A stretch of DNA of 27,004 bases from the NCBI GenBank assembly GCA_016286075.1, contig JAEERZ010000004.1:1-27004 (forward strand), written 5' to 3'. Source of the DNA: Selenomonadaceae bacterium. GTDB lineage: Bacteria; Bacillota; Negativicutes; Selenomonadales; Selenomonadaceae. A model generated the notes under the pieces. The model did no database searches, was not told where the DNA came from, and worked only from the letters and a program-made list of their open reading frames with translations. Each line of letters begins with the position of its first letter. Position 1 is the stretch's first letter. A program made the translations under genes and the position numbers. Positions 15,149 to 23,349 of this stretch are shown piece by piece.

Positions 15149-17071
15149 ATGACGACCGACAATAAGCATCAACAATTAGCGGAGGACGCGCTGAAAAAGT
15201 ACGACAAAGAATCGAACGCCTTCGAGCATACCGGCTTCATGGCGAAATTCGTTTCCGCGCTGGCTATCGTCTTTTCAGTATTCCAGCTCTACACGGCGGT
15301 TTTCGGCGTGCTTGACGCCCAGCTCCAGCGGGCCATACATTTGGGATTCGGCCTTGCGCTGGTGTTCTTGCTGTACCCCACCTTCCCCAATCGTCAGGGG
15401 AAAGGGCTGCACATTATCGACTATGTGCTGGCATTCTTAGGCGCGGCGGCTCCCGCCTATCTGGTCATCGAATACAAGGAGCTGGTGCTGCGCGCCGGAA
15501 CGGTGACGGACACGGACTTTTTCGTGGGGCTCGTCGGCGTGCTGCTGGTCATCGAGGCCACGCGCCGCGTCGTCGGCATCCCGATGGTCTGCGTCGTGCT
15601 GCTGTTCCTCACTTACGCCTTTCTCGGCCCTGAGATGCCCAGCATGCTCGCCCATCGCGGCCTGACGCCGCAGCAGCTCGTAGGTCATCTCTTCTACACC
15701 ACCGAAGGCATTTTCGGCATCCCTTTAGGCGTCTCCTCGACGTTCATCTTCCTTTTCATCCTGTTCGGCGCATATCTTGAATCCACCGGCCTCGGAAAAT
15801 TCTTCATCGACCTGGCGAACGCGATCGCGGGCTGGGCCAGCGGCGGTCCGGCGAAAGTGGCCGTGCTTTCCAGCGGCCTCATGGGCACCGTCTCCGGCAG
15901 CTCCGTCGCGAACGTGGCGGGCACGGGCAGCTTCACGATTCCGATGATGAAGAAGCTCGGCTACGACAAGGAATTTGCGGGCGCCGTGGAAGCGGCGGCC
16001 TCCACCGGCGGTCAGCTGATGCCCCCGGTCATGGGCGCGGCGGCCTTCCTCATGGCGGAGTTCGTCGGCGTCCCCTATGTGGAGATCGTAAAAGCCGCAG
16101 TCATTCCCGCCGCGCTTTATTTCACCGGCGTCTGGCTCGGCGTCCATTTCGAGGCGAAGCGCAAGAACCTGAAAGGAATGCCCCGTGAGGAACTGCCCAA
16201 CGCTTGGGACATTTTCCGGGAGCGCGGTCATTTGGCGCTGCCGCTGGTTGTCATCGTTTACCTGCTCGTATCCGGCTACACGCCGATGCGCGCGGCGCTG
16301 TTCGCCATCGTGCTTTCCATCTTGGCGTCCAGCCTGCGGAAATCCACGCGCATGAAACCCATCGACGTCGTCATCGGACTGGAAAAAGGCGCGAAATCCG
16401 TTTTAGGCGTGTTGGTGGCCTGCGCCTCGGCGGGCATCATCATCGGCGTCGTCACGAAAACCGGCGTCGGCCTGAAGCTTGCCTCCGCGCTGCTCTCCTT
16501 CGCGGGCGGCCTGTTGCTCCCGACCATGTTCTTTACCATGATAACGGCTCTGCTGCTGGGCATGGGCGTTCCCACCACGGCGAACTACGTCATCACCTCG
16601 ACCATCGCCTCCCCTGCCCTCGTGCAAATGGGAATCCCGGTACTGGCGGCCCACATGTTCGTCTTTTACTTCGGCATCATCGCCGACGTGACGCCCCCCG
16701 TTGCGCTCGCCGCTTACGCGGGCGCGGCCATCAGCGGCGGCAACGCGCTGAAAACCGGCGTCAACGCCTCGAAGCTGGCGATTGCCGCGTTCATCATTCC
16801 CTATATCTTTGTCCTGTCCCCGGTCATTTTGATGATCGACGCGACGCCGCTGGCGCTCGTGCAAACCCTCATCACCGCGATGGTCGGCATGATCGCTCTT
16901 TCGTCGTCGCTGATCGGCCACCTGGTCACGGACATGAACATGCTGGAGCGCGTCGTGCTTTTCGGCGGCGGCCTGCTGATGATCATTCCCGGCGCCGTCA
17001 CCGACCTCGGCGGCCTCGCCATTTTCGGGCTGTCCATTCTGATACAGAAACGGCGGCAGAAAAACCAATAA
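15149..17071 (+). CDS. TRAP transporter permease, fused DctQ-DctM subunits
   Basis: 640 aa, the length of TAXI-type fused permeases. A small-subunit-like N-terminal part of about four helices (to about residue 125) is joined to a DctM-like part with about twelve. The DctM signature is clear around GLMGTVSGSSVANVAGTGSF and STGGQLMPPVMGAAAFLMAE, with a second related repeat around MGVPTTANYVI and ADVTPPVALAAYAGAA. It is the membrane channel of a cation-coupled secondary transporter served by the lipoprotein at 13626. The Shine-Dalgarno (aaaggg, 10 nt away) is modest. The gene closes the operon at a terminator. Confidence 0.95.
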   Translation: MTTDNKHQQLAEDALKKYDKESNAFEHTGFMAKFVSALAIVFSVFQLYTAVFGVLDAQLQRAIHLGFGLALVFLLYPTFPNRQGKGLHIIDYVLAFLGAAAPAYLVIEYKELVLRAGTVTDTDFFVGLVGVLLVIEATRRVVGIPMVCVVLLFLTYAFLGPEMPSMLAHRGLTPQQLVGHLFYTTEGIFGIPLGVSSTFIFLFILFGAYLESTGLGKFFIDLANAIAGWASGGPAKVAVLSSGLMGTVSGSSVANVAGTGSFTIPMMKKLGYDKEFAGAVEAAASTGGQLMPPVMGAAAFLMAEFVGVPYVEIVKAAVIPAALYFTGVWLGVHFEAKRKNLKGMPREELPNAWDIFRERGHLALPLVVIVYLLVSGYTPMRAALFAIVLSILASSLRKSTRMKPIDVVIGLEKGAKSVLGVLVACASAGIIIGVVTKTGVGLKLASALLSFAGGLLLPTMFFTMITALLLGMGVPTTANYVITSTIASPALVQMGIPVLAAHMFVFYFGIIADVTPPVALAAYAGAAISGGNALKTGVNASKLAIAAFIIPYIFVLSPVILMIDATPLALVQTLITAMVGMIALSSSLIGHLVTDMNMLERVVLFGGGLLMIIPGAVTDLGGLAIFGLSILIQKRRQKNQ

Positions 17072-17076
17072 AACAA

Positions 17077-17115
17077 AACCGCGCCCTTGTTGCGGACACG
17101 GGCGCGGTTCCTTTT
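17077..17115 (+). terminator. Intrinsic terminator of the TAXI-TRAP operon
   Basis: 10-bp stem (aaccgcgccc 17077-17086 with gggcgcggtt 17100-17109) followed by ccttttt. Confidence 0.88.
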
Positions 17116-17124
17116 TGAAAGCAG

Positions 17125-18099
17125 ATGACTGATTTGAAAAAAACCTGGCTCGCCGTCCTTTCGACGGCGATTTTCACCGCGCTCTTCACGGCGGCTGCTC
17201 TCTGCGCGGGCGCCGCTTATCTCGCGGGATGCTTCTTTATCGACCTTGCGCTGAAACGCGGAACCAGCGACAATCCCGACGCGCCTCCCGCCATATTCCG
17301 CAGCGCCATCGAGGGCAACGGCAGGGCCATCCGCCCGGCGCCGAAGCCGAACTTCGACGCGGAAAGCTGGACGCTCCGCTCCTTCGACGGCCTCACCCTC
17401 CGGGCGACGCATTTCGAGCCCGAGCAGGACAGCCGCCGCTGGGTGCTGATACTCCACGGCTACGGCCTGACGCAGGCACATGTTTGGAGCTACGCGACCG
17501 CGTACCTCGCCCACGGCTATCATGTCGTGACGCCGGACCTCCGTGCGTCGGGCTCCAGCGATGGCGTCTATACCACCATGGGCGCGCTGGAGGCCCGCGA
17601 CGCCGCCGACTGGGCGCGGCGCATCGTATCCGCCGATCCCGAAGCGCGCATCGTACTCCACGGCGTTTCCATGGGCGCGGCGGCGGTCATGCTCGCGGCG
17701 GGCGAAAACAGGCTCCCGACAAACGTAGCCGCCGTCGTAGAAGACAGCGGCTACGCAAATATCTATGATCTTTTCGCCATCGAGCTTGACAAGCTGCTTT
17801 CCCTGCCCGCCTATCCGCTGCTCGACGCCGCCGACCTCGTCTGCGAGCATCGCGCAGGCTTCTCCTTCCGAAAGGCGGCGCCCGTCGAAGCCCTCCGGCA
17901 CTCCCGCCTGCCCATCCTCTTCATTCACGGCACAGCCGACCGCCTCGTCCCCTTCACTATGATGCAGACGCTTTACGACGCCTCCCCATCTCCCGCAAAA
18001 GAGAAGCTGGTCATAGAGAAAATCGGTCACGGCGCGCTCTATCAGGCGAAAAACTACTTCCCGAAAGTATTCGCCTTCACGGATAAATGGACGGAGTAA
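17125..18099 (+). CDS. Membrane-anchored alpha/beta hydrolase
   Basis: 324 aa. An N-terminal hydrophobic helix (about 8-38) probably anchors the enzyme with its domain outside. The fold motifs are complete: HGYG (111-114) for the oxyanion hole, nucleophile elbow GVSMG with Ser182, acid Asp272 in HGTADRLVP, and His302 in GHGALY. It resembles the YqkD/FrsA-like serine hydrolases; the substrate is unknown. It starts 10 bp after the transporter terminator with a weak ribosome-binding site and no clear promoter, so it may depend on read-through. Its stop is 3 bp from the stop of the convergent gene, and no terminator separates them. Confidence 0.88.
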   Translation: MTDLKKTWLAVLSTAIFTALFTAAALCAGAAYLAGCFFIDLALKRGTSDNPDAPPAIFRSAIEGNGRAIRPAPKPNFDAESWTLRSFDGLTLRATHFEPEQDSRRWVLILHGYGLTQAHVWSYATAYLAHGYHVVTPDLRASGSSDGVYTTMGALEARDAADWARRIVSADPEARIVLHGVSMGAAAVMLAAGENRLPTNVAAVVEDSGYANIYDLFAIELDKLLSLPAYPLLDAADLVCEHRAGFSFRKAAPVEALRHSRLPILFIHGTADRLVPFTMMQTLYDASPSPAKEKLVIEKIGHGALYQAKNYFPKVFAFTDKWTE

Positions 18100-18102
18100 A
18101 AG

Positions 18103-19881
18103 TCAGGTTCTGTGTTTCCGGCGGTCATGCTTCGTATAATAGGTAGCCTTTTCCTGATACATGGCCTGATCCGCCCGGCCGAAGACTTCCCGATACTCCT
18201 TATCCTCTCCGGGACGGAAAACGGCGGCTCCTTTTGAAACGGACAGCAGCTCTTTGTAGGGCTTGTCCGCATGGATATTCGACGCCATCGCTTTGTCAAA
18301 ATCCTGGAAATACCGCTCTATATCGGTCTGCTGCATTGCGTCCATGATAGCAATAAACTCGTCGCCGCCGATCCGGTAGAGATTATCTTTTCCGAACACG
18401 GTTTTCAGCATGGCCGCCGTATCGGCAATCGCGAGGTCGCCGCACTCGTGTCCGTATTCGTCGTTGATCTCTTTCAGCCTGTTCAGATCGAACATGAAAA
18501 CAGTGAAAGAAGCCGTCCCCATACCAATCGCCTTATTGAGGGAATCGATTTTTTCCAGATAAGCGGTCTTGTTGCCGACCCCGGTCATCCCGTCAGTGAC
18601 AGCCAGTTCCCTGAGCTTTCGGTTCGCCTCTTGCAGTTCTTCCGTGGTGGCTGTGATGAATGTGGCCAGCCGGTTGATCATGGAAACCTTGCCCTCGATA
18701 TCACGTTCCGCCTTGTGGAATTCCACAGCGGAATTCTCTTTCGCCTCGCCTTCCCGCATGGCGGCAATCACCTGCGTCACATTGTGCTGATTGACATGAC
18801 CGTTCGTCCGCAGGAACTCCCCGGAGGTATAAAAACCGGAAGTGGGGGCAATCATCTGATATGGCTCGGTTTCTTTTCCCACCTCGCTATTACCCCAAAA
18901 CGTACGGCGCGCCGCACAGGAAAAGACGAAGATGCACTCCGGCGCAAATTTTAGGAATCTGTTTCCCTCTTTCCATACGGAATCCAGAATCGTCCACGGA
19001 TCGCCATAGGCAAGCCTCACCTGTACGCCCTCTCTTATATCCGAAGTCATAGTCAGCGAACCGTCCAGATTGCTTGAGACCGGGGCGCGCATGATGTCGA
19101 TCCCGTTCTGTCGGTAAAAGAAAGGAAATTCCAGCGTATTGTTGAAAAAATATTCGTCGTCGCGAATATGCAGGTACTTATAATACGTTTCATACGCCGG
19201 ACGATGATTCAATTCCTTGAGATCGCATCCTTCCGCCATAGTGACGTCCATGAAGGAGCCAAGCGGTTTCCAGCCGGTGACGTAGGAGCTCTCGGCATGG
19301 AAATCGTCGCCGCCGAAAAGGATAAACACGACGCCGTTCTCCGTATATCCTCCTGTTTTGGAAAAAACGCAGGCGTCAGTGTTTCCCAGGACCTCGCAGA
19401 AAGCCCCGCCTCCAAAAATCTGTACCTCCGGCCGGACACGGACAAGTCCGTCGCAAAGCGTCGTCATCGACATGCCGCGAATCGTGACAAGCATCTCCAC
19501 CGCCTTGACCCACGGCCGTTTCTCAACCTCGCCCGCGAGTTTTTCGGCAACGCTGTCCTGCGTATCCTGCGTCATCGGATATTGCAGCAATTCCACTTTT
19601 GTGGACGGGTATTCAAACATCGTGCAGACAACCACGATCGACCCGCTTGAAAACTCCCCGCTCACGATATTCCCATTCGTCGAGCAGCCTGCGTAAAGAG
19701 CATCCGGCATCATCCGCCCAATGGTCTCGCATACATGCTCGACCCGGCTTTGATCCACGATTTCAGTAAAAAACTGAATCATCACATTGGAACAGAGGCT
19801 GCTTTTGACCCATTGCCGTAGTTTTCGCAGTTCTTTTTCAAGGGTCTTGTCATCCTGAAAGGTAAACTGATATTGTTTCAT
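18103..19881 (-). CDS. FIST-domain diguanylate cyclase (FIST_N, FIST_C, GGDEF)
   Basis: 592 aa. The N-terminal half carries FIST domains (about 30-370; NVMIQFFTEI, ALYAGCSTNG, FGGGAFCEV and the C-terminal GFYTSGEF). FIST modules are predicted intracellular small-ligand sensors, perhaps for amino acids. A helical linker (about 375-430) leads to a GGDEF domain with DGMTGVGNKTAY and an intact GGDEF at 505-509. The RxxD inhibitory I-site is absent: the position reads FGKD. It should make c-di-GMP in response to a cytoplasmic signal without classical product feedback. There is no membrane helix. The start has an AGGAGGG site 9 nt upstream and a near-consensus promoter. Confidence 0.93.
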   Translation of the reverse strand: MKQYQFTFQDDKTLEKELRKLRQWVKSSLCSNVMIQFFTEIVDQSRVEHVCETIGRMMPDALYAGCSTNGNIVSGEFSSGSIVVVCTMFEYPSTKVELLQYPMTQDTQDSVAEKLAGEVEKRPWVKAVEMLVTIRGMSMTTLCDGLVRVRPEVQIFGGGAFCEVLGNTDACVFSKTGGYTENGVVFILFGGDDFHAESSYVTGWKPLGSFMDVTMAEGCDLKELNHRPAYETYYKYLHIRDDEYFFNNTLEFPFFYRQNGIDIMRAPVSSNLDGSLTMTSDIREGVQVRLAYGDPWTILDSVWKEGNRFLKFAPECIFVFSCAARRTFWGNSEVGKETEPYQMIAPTSGFYTSGEFLRTNGHVNQHNVTQVIAAMREGEAKENSAVEFHKAERDIEGKVSMINRLATFITATTEELQEANRKLRELAVTDGMTGVGNKTAYLEKIDSLNKAIGMGTASFTVFMFDLNRLKEINDEYGHECGDLAIADTAAMLKTVFGKDNLYRIGGDEFIAIMDAMQQTDIERYFQDFDKAMASNIHADKPYKELLSVSKGAAVFRPGEDKEYREVFGRADQAMYQEKATYYTKHDRRKHRT

Positions 19882-19978
19882 GGCCTGAAACCCTCCTGAA
19901 ACACGCTGCAGCTCAGCCTAATTCACAATTTTATGGATGCATTGCATACAAAATGCAAATTGAATTTTTCCAAAGATA

Positions 19979-20007
19979 ATTATAAATCTGCATAATATCG
20001 TCGTCAA
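19979..20007 (-). promoter_or_regulatory. Promoter of the FIST-GGDEF gene
   Basis: On the minus strand: TTGACG (20007-20002), 17-bp spacer, TATAAT (19984-19979). It lies about 100 bp upstream of the start codon, leaving a leader of about 90 nt. The divergent macro-domain gene must start its own transcript in the same stretch, but its boxes are not clear. Confidence 0.8.
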
Positions 20008-20049
20008 TGGAAATTGAATCAAAAAACCAATTAAGGAGGACTGTACGCT

Positions 20050-20967
20050 ATGCCCCTCTACCTCGTCAAAAACGACATCACGAAAATCAAAGCGGACGTC
20101 ATCGTCAACTCCGCGAATCCGCACGCCCTCGTGGGCGGCGGCGTAGACCGCGCCATTCATGTAGCGGCGGGACCGGGGCTTTTGCGCGCCCGGGAGGAAA
20201 TCGGCGACATCGCCACAGGCGACGCGGCCATCACCTCCGCCTTCTTCCTGCCCGCGCGCTACGTCGTCCACACCGTCGGACCCGTCTGGCGGGACGGAAA
20301 ACACGACGAGAAAGCCCTCCTCTCCAGCTGCTACGAAAAATCCCTGCGTCTCGCCGTGGAGCGCCGCTGCACCTCCATCGCCTTCCCGCTGATCTCGGCG
20401 GGCATATTCCGCTGCCCGCCCGCCATCGCCATGGAAACGGCGACAAAGACCATCCGAAAATTCTTGCAGGCCCACGACCTCGACGTTTATTTGGTCATTT
20501 TCGACCAGAAATCCTTCACAATCTCCGACAAACGCTTCGCCGCAGTGAAAAAATACCTCGACGAGCGGTATGTCGAAGCATCGCCGGAAAAGGGCAGAAA
20601 AAACGCTCCTGCCAAACCGCCGGGTAAAATAAGAGAATCCTTCTCCGAAGCGCTCCTGCGGCTCATCGAGGCCAAGGGCAAAACCGATTCGGAGATTTAC
20701 AAATGCGCCAACGTGGACCGCAAGCACTTCGCCAAGATTCGCAACAATCCCCAATTCCAGCCCAGCAAAGCCGCCGCGCTGGCTTTCGCCGTGGCGCTGG
20801 AGCTGAACCTCGACGAGACGAAGGACTTCATCGGCCGCGCGGGCTACGCCCTCTCCCACAGCAGCAAAGCCGACGTCATCGTCGAGTATTTCATCGAGAA
20901 CCGCAAATACGACGTCTTCGCCGTCAACGAAACGCTGTTTGCCTTCGACCAGCCGCTGTTGGGATAA
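20050..20967 (+). CDS. Macro-domain protein with a C-terminal helical domain
   Basis: 305 aa. Residues 1-175 form a macro domain of the ADP-ribose/O-acetyl-ADP-ribose-processing type: ADVIVNSANPHALVGGGVDR (15-34) with the conserved Asn and Asp, AIHVAAGP, LPARYVVHTVGP and the ISAGIF loop. The C-terminal domain (about 195-305; SFSEALLRLIEAKGKTDSEI, then LALELNLDETKDF-like and FDQPLLG) is a separate helical module with an HTH-like look, recurrent with this architecture in Firmicutes. The likely role is hydrolysis of ADP-ribose adducts, perhaps with DNA or protein binding through the tail. The start has taaggagga 11 nt upstream. It is divergent from the FIST-GGDEF gene. Confidence 0.9.
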   Translation: MPLYLVKNDITKIKADVIVNSANPHALVGGGVDRAIHVAAGPGLLRAREEIGDIATGDAAITSAFFLPARYVVHTVGPVWRDGKHDEKALLSSCYEKSLRLAVERRCTSIAFPLISAGIFRCPPAIAMETATKTIRKFLQAHDLDVYLVIFDQKSFTISDKRFAAVKKYLDERYVEASPEKGRKNAPAKPPGKIRESFSEALLRLIEAKGKTDSEIYKCANVDRKHFAKIRNNPQFQPSKAAALAFAVALELNLDETKDFIGRAGYALSHSSKADVIVEYFIENRKYDVFAVNETLFAFDQPLLG

Positions 20968-21019
20968 ATCATGCAGCTCCGGCTGGTTCCGCACCGACTT
21001 ATTTCTGCAACGATTCCGG

Positions 21020-21048
21020 TTGCCTTGTCCCCCTTTCCATGCTATAAT
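21020..21048 (+). promoter_or_regulatory. Promoter of the hydG operon
   Basis: ttgcct (21020-21025), 17-bp spacer, tataat (21043-21048) with an extended -10 (tgc). Transcription would begin near 21055, giving a leader of about 143 nt. Confidence 0.82.
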
Positions 21049-21056
21049 ACCCCAAA

Positions 21057-21172
21057 GCAAGGCGGAAGGCCCGAATCTGTTCCGCACAGATTCTTTCTGA
21101 CGCCGAGCGCGGGAAAAATGCAAACGAAGGAACTCCCTGCGACGCCTTGCGGGGGGTTTTTATTTTTTCACG
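21057..21172 (+). promoter_or_regulatory. Structured leader with terminator before the hydG operon (riboswitch-like, unassigned)
   Basis: A possible closing helix pairs gcaaggcg (21057-21064) with cgccttgc (21143-21150). Inside it is a perfect 8-bp hairpin (gaatctgt 21073-21080 with acagattc 21086-21093). A terminator pairs 21131-21140 with 21149-21158 and is followed by tttttatttttt. The 3' strand of the closing helix is the loop and first bases of the terminator's 3' arm, so the two folds exclude each other. I could not match it to SAM, TPP, cobalamin, glycine, FMN, THF, ZTP, fluoride or c-di-GMP classes from memory. Confidence 0.55.
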
Positions 21173-21197
21173 CAATGATATTACGGGGGGATTCATT

Positions 21198-21458
21198 ATG
21201 GAAAACAGAGTAGCCTTGATCGGCATCATCGTCAGCAACCGTTCCGCGGCGGAGAAGATGAACGCGCTCCTGCACGAGTACGGCGACTACATCATCGGGC
21301 GTATGGGCGTGCCCTACAAGAAGCGCGGCATTTCCGTCATCAGCGTCGTATTGGACGCTCCGGCGGACGTGGTCAGCGCGCTTTCGGGCAAGCTCGGCGC
21401 GCTGAAAGACGTCAGCACGAAGACGGTCTATACGAAGACCGCTGACGATGAGGAGTGA
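21198..21458 (+). CDS. TM1266-like iron-only hydrogenase system regulator
   Basis: 86 aa, beginning MENRVALIGIIVSNRSAAEK and containing HEYGDYIIGRMGVPYKKRGI and ISVVLDAPADVVSALSGKLG. This is the short ACT/NikR-C-like alpha-beta family found with [FeFe]-hydrogenase maturation genes, often called the putative iron-only hydrogenase system regulator. The ATG at 21198 was chosen because ggggggа-type purines lie 7 nt upstream; the frame extends upstream through the terminator, which is not credible as coding. It is followed at once by hydG, 4 bp after its stop. Confidence 0.87.
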   Translation: MENRVALIGIIVSNRSAAEKMNALLHEYGDYIIGRMGVPYKKRGISVISVVLDAPADVVSALSGKLGALKDVSTKTVYTKTADDEE

Positions 21459-21462
21459 TATC

Positions 21463-22893
21463 ATGGAAAACTTGAAATACGATCCGAAATCCCCGCACGC
21501 CGAGGAATTCATTCATCACGGCGAAATCATGGACTCCCTCGCCTACGCCGAGGAAAACAAGTCGAACCGCGCCCTGATTGAAGGACTGCTGGACCGGGCC
21601 GTGGACTGCAAAGGGCTGACGCACCGCGAGGCGGCGGTGCTGCTGGCCTGCGATTTGCCCGACCTCAACGAGAAAATGTTCTCGCTGGCGAAGAAAATCA
21701 AAGAAGAGCTCTACGGACAGCGCATCGTGCTGTTCGCGCCGCTGTATCTGTCGAATTACTGCATCAACAGCTGCGTCTATTGCCCGTACCATGCGAAGAA
21801 CAAGAACATTCGCCGCAAGAAGCTGACCCAGGAGGAAATCCGCCGCGAAGTCATCGCGCTGCAGGACATGGGGCACAAGCGGCTTGCATTGGAGACCGGC
21901 GAAGACCCGGTGAACAATCCGATCGAATACGTGCTGGAGAGCATCAAGACGATTTACTCCATCAAGCACAAAAACGGCGCGATTCGCCGCGTGAACGTCA
22001 ATATCGCCGCGACGACGGTGGAGAACTACCGTCGCCTGAAGGAAGCGGGCATCGGTACTTATATCCTCTTTCAGGAAACGTACCACAAGGAAAACTATGA
22101 AAAGCTTCACCCGGCGGGGCCGAAGCACGACTACGCTTGGCACACCGAGGCCATGGACCGCGCCATGGAGGGCGGCATCGACGACGTGGGCTGCGGCGTG
22201 CTCTTCGGGCTGAATCTCTACCGCTATGATTTCGTCGGGCTGCTGATGCACGCCGAGCATTTAGAGGCGGTGCACGGCGTCGGGCCGCACACCATCAGCG
22301 TGCCCCGCATCCGCCCCGCCGACGACATCGACCCTTCCACGTTCTCCAACGCCATCGACGACGACACCTTCGCGAAGCTCGTCGCGGTGATTCGTATCGC
22401 CGTGCCGTACACGGGCATGATCGTTTCGACGCGGGAATCCGAGGAAAGCCGCAAGCGCGTCCTCGATCTCGGCATCTCGCAGATTTCCGGCGCATCCTCC
22501 ACCAGCGTCGGCGGCTACGAGAAAAAGGAGAAGCCGGAGGAGAACTCCGCCCAGTTCGACGTGAACGACTCCCGGACGCTGGACGAGGTCGTCCAGTGGC
22601 TGCTGGATCTCGGCTATGTGCCGAGCTTCTGCACGGCCTGCTACCGCGCCGGGCGCACCGGCGACCGCTTCATGGCGCTCTGCAAGAGCGGGCAGATCAA
22701 GAACTGCTGCCTGCCCAACGCGCTGATGACGCTGAAGGAATACCTCGAAGACTACGCCAGCGAGGAAACCCAGAAAAAGGGCGAGGCCGTCATCAAGGCG
22801 CAGATGGAAGAAATCCCCAGCCCGGCCGTCCGCGCGAAAGCGGCGGAATACCTGAAAGAACTTCACGACGGCATGAGGGATTTCCGCTTCTAA
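21463..22893 (+). CDS. hydG: [FeFe] hydrogenase H-cluster radical SAM maturase HydG
   Basis: 476 aa, close to other HydG proteins. The radical SAM cluster motif CX3CX2C is at Cys100, Cys104 and Cys107 (YCINSCVYCPYH). The C-terminal CX2CX22C motif that holds HydG's auxiliary iron-sulfur cluster is at Cys390, Cys393 and Cys416 (FCTACYRAGRTGDRFM). That motif separates it from the thiamine enzyme ThiH. HydG cleaves tyrosine to supply CO and cyanide ligands for the H-cluster. ATG 21463 fits the aggag site 8 nt upstream better than ATG 21448, which overlaps the previous gene. No hydE, hydF or [FeFe] hydrogenase gene is in the window, so the rest of the pathway is encoded elsewhere. Confidence 0.95.
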   Translation: MENLKYDPKSPHAEEFIHHGEIMDSLAYAEENKSNRALIEGLLDRAVDCKGLTHREAAVLLACDLPDLNEKMFSLAKKIKEELYGQRIVLFAPLYLSNYCINSCVYCPYHAKNKNIRRKKLTQEEIRREVIALQDMGHKRLALETGEDPVNNPIEYVLESIKTIYSIKHKNGAIRRVNVNIAATTVENYRRLKEAGIGTYILFQETYHKENYEKLHPAGPKHDYAWHTEAMDRAMEGGIDDVGCGVLFGLNLYRYDFVGLLMHAEHLEAVHGVGPHTISVPRIRPADDIDPSTFSNAIDDDTFAKLVAVIRIAVPYTGMIVSTRESEESRKRVLDLGISQISGASSTSVGGYEKKEKPEENSAQFDVNDSRTLDEVVQWLLDLGYVPSFCTACYRAGRTGDRFMALCKSGQIKNCCLPNALMTLKEYLEDYASEETQKKGEAVIKAQMEEIPSPAVRAKAAEYLKELHDGMRDFRF

Positions 22894-22902
22894 AATGGTT
22901 CT

Positions 22903-22980
22903 GAAATTTTTGGAGTAGGAAAATCCAACTTTCCTACTTTCCAACTTTCTTACTTTCCTACCACAGAAATTTGACGTCTG
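22903..22980 (+). repeat. Dispersed intergenic repeat, copy 3 (four 8-bp units)
   Basis: gaaattt, gtaggaaa, then units ctttccta, ctttccaa, ctttctta, ctttccta (22929-22960), then gaaattt (22966-22972) and gacgtctg. It is 8 bp longer than copies 1 and 2 by one unit. It begins 10 bp after the hydG stop. Confidence 0.85.
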
Positions 22981-23006
22981 CCAAAGTGCAAAAAGGAGAT
23001 GATTCG

Positions 23007-23252
23007 TTGACCGTCGAGGAATACACGAAAATCTGCCTGCGCTTCGCCGAAGACACGAAGAACGACGTCGCGCTGGACGACGGGCGGTTCTTCGTAACGT
23101 ATCGAGGCGGCTGGACGTCAAGCTGCGACAACGCCCACGGCGGCGTCGGCGTAGGCTGGGCCTTCGGCAAAAGCGAAGAGGAAATCCGCCGCCTCGCGCC
23201 GGAAAAATACGCGGAACTCACAGAAATGACAAAAGCGCGCCCCGCTCCATGA
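23007..23252 (+). CDS. Small hypothetical protein
   Basis: 81 aa from a TTG start supported by aaaggag 8 nt upstream. The frame continues up to 22971, but that part lies in the repeat. There is no signal peptide. The sequence has a helical N-terminus (TVEEYTKICLRFAEDTKND), a short beta-like core (DGRFFVTYRGGW), a Gly-rich stretch (HGGVGVGWAFG) and a helical end. I do not recognise a family. It stands alone between repeat copy 3 and a terminator that overlaps its last codons. Confidence 0.65.
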   Translation: MTVEEYTKICLRFAEDTKNDVALDDGRFFVTYRGGWTSSCDNAHGGVGVGWAFGKSEEEIRRLAPEKYAELTEMTKARPAP

Positions 23253-23268
23253 GCCGGGCGCATTTTTT
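23237..23268 (+). terminator. Intrinsic terminator overlapping the end of the small gene
   Basis: gcgccc (23237-23242) pairs with gggcgc (23256-23261), with a mismatch and further gct/agc pairing inside, followed by six T (23263-23268). Confidence 0.75.
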
Positions 23269-23349
23269 CCGCCAAAAATCCCTATTAACTTTTCCCGGAA
23301 ATGATTCGATATATAAATGGAAGCATGTATCGAAAGAGAGGGAATGACC

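Noticed and set aside
21147..21197. Upstream in-frame extension of the TM1266-like gene
   Set aside because: It would start from TTG inside the terminator hairpin without a ribosome-binding site, and the ATG at 21198 matches the family's N-terminus.
22929..22960. Tandem 8-bp units considered as a CRISPR-like array
   Set aside because: The units are contiguous with no spacers, far too short, and no cas genes are present.
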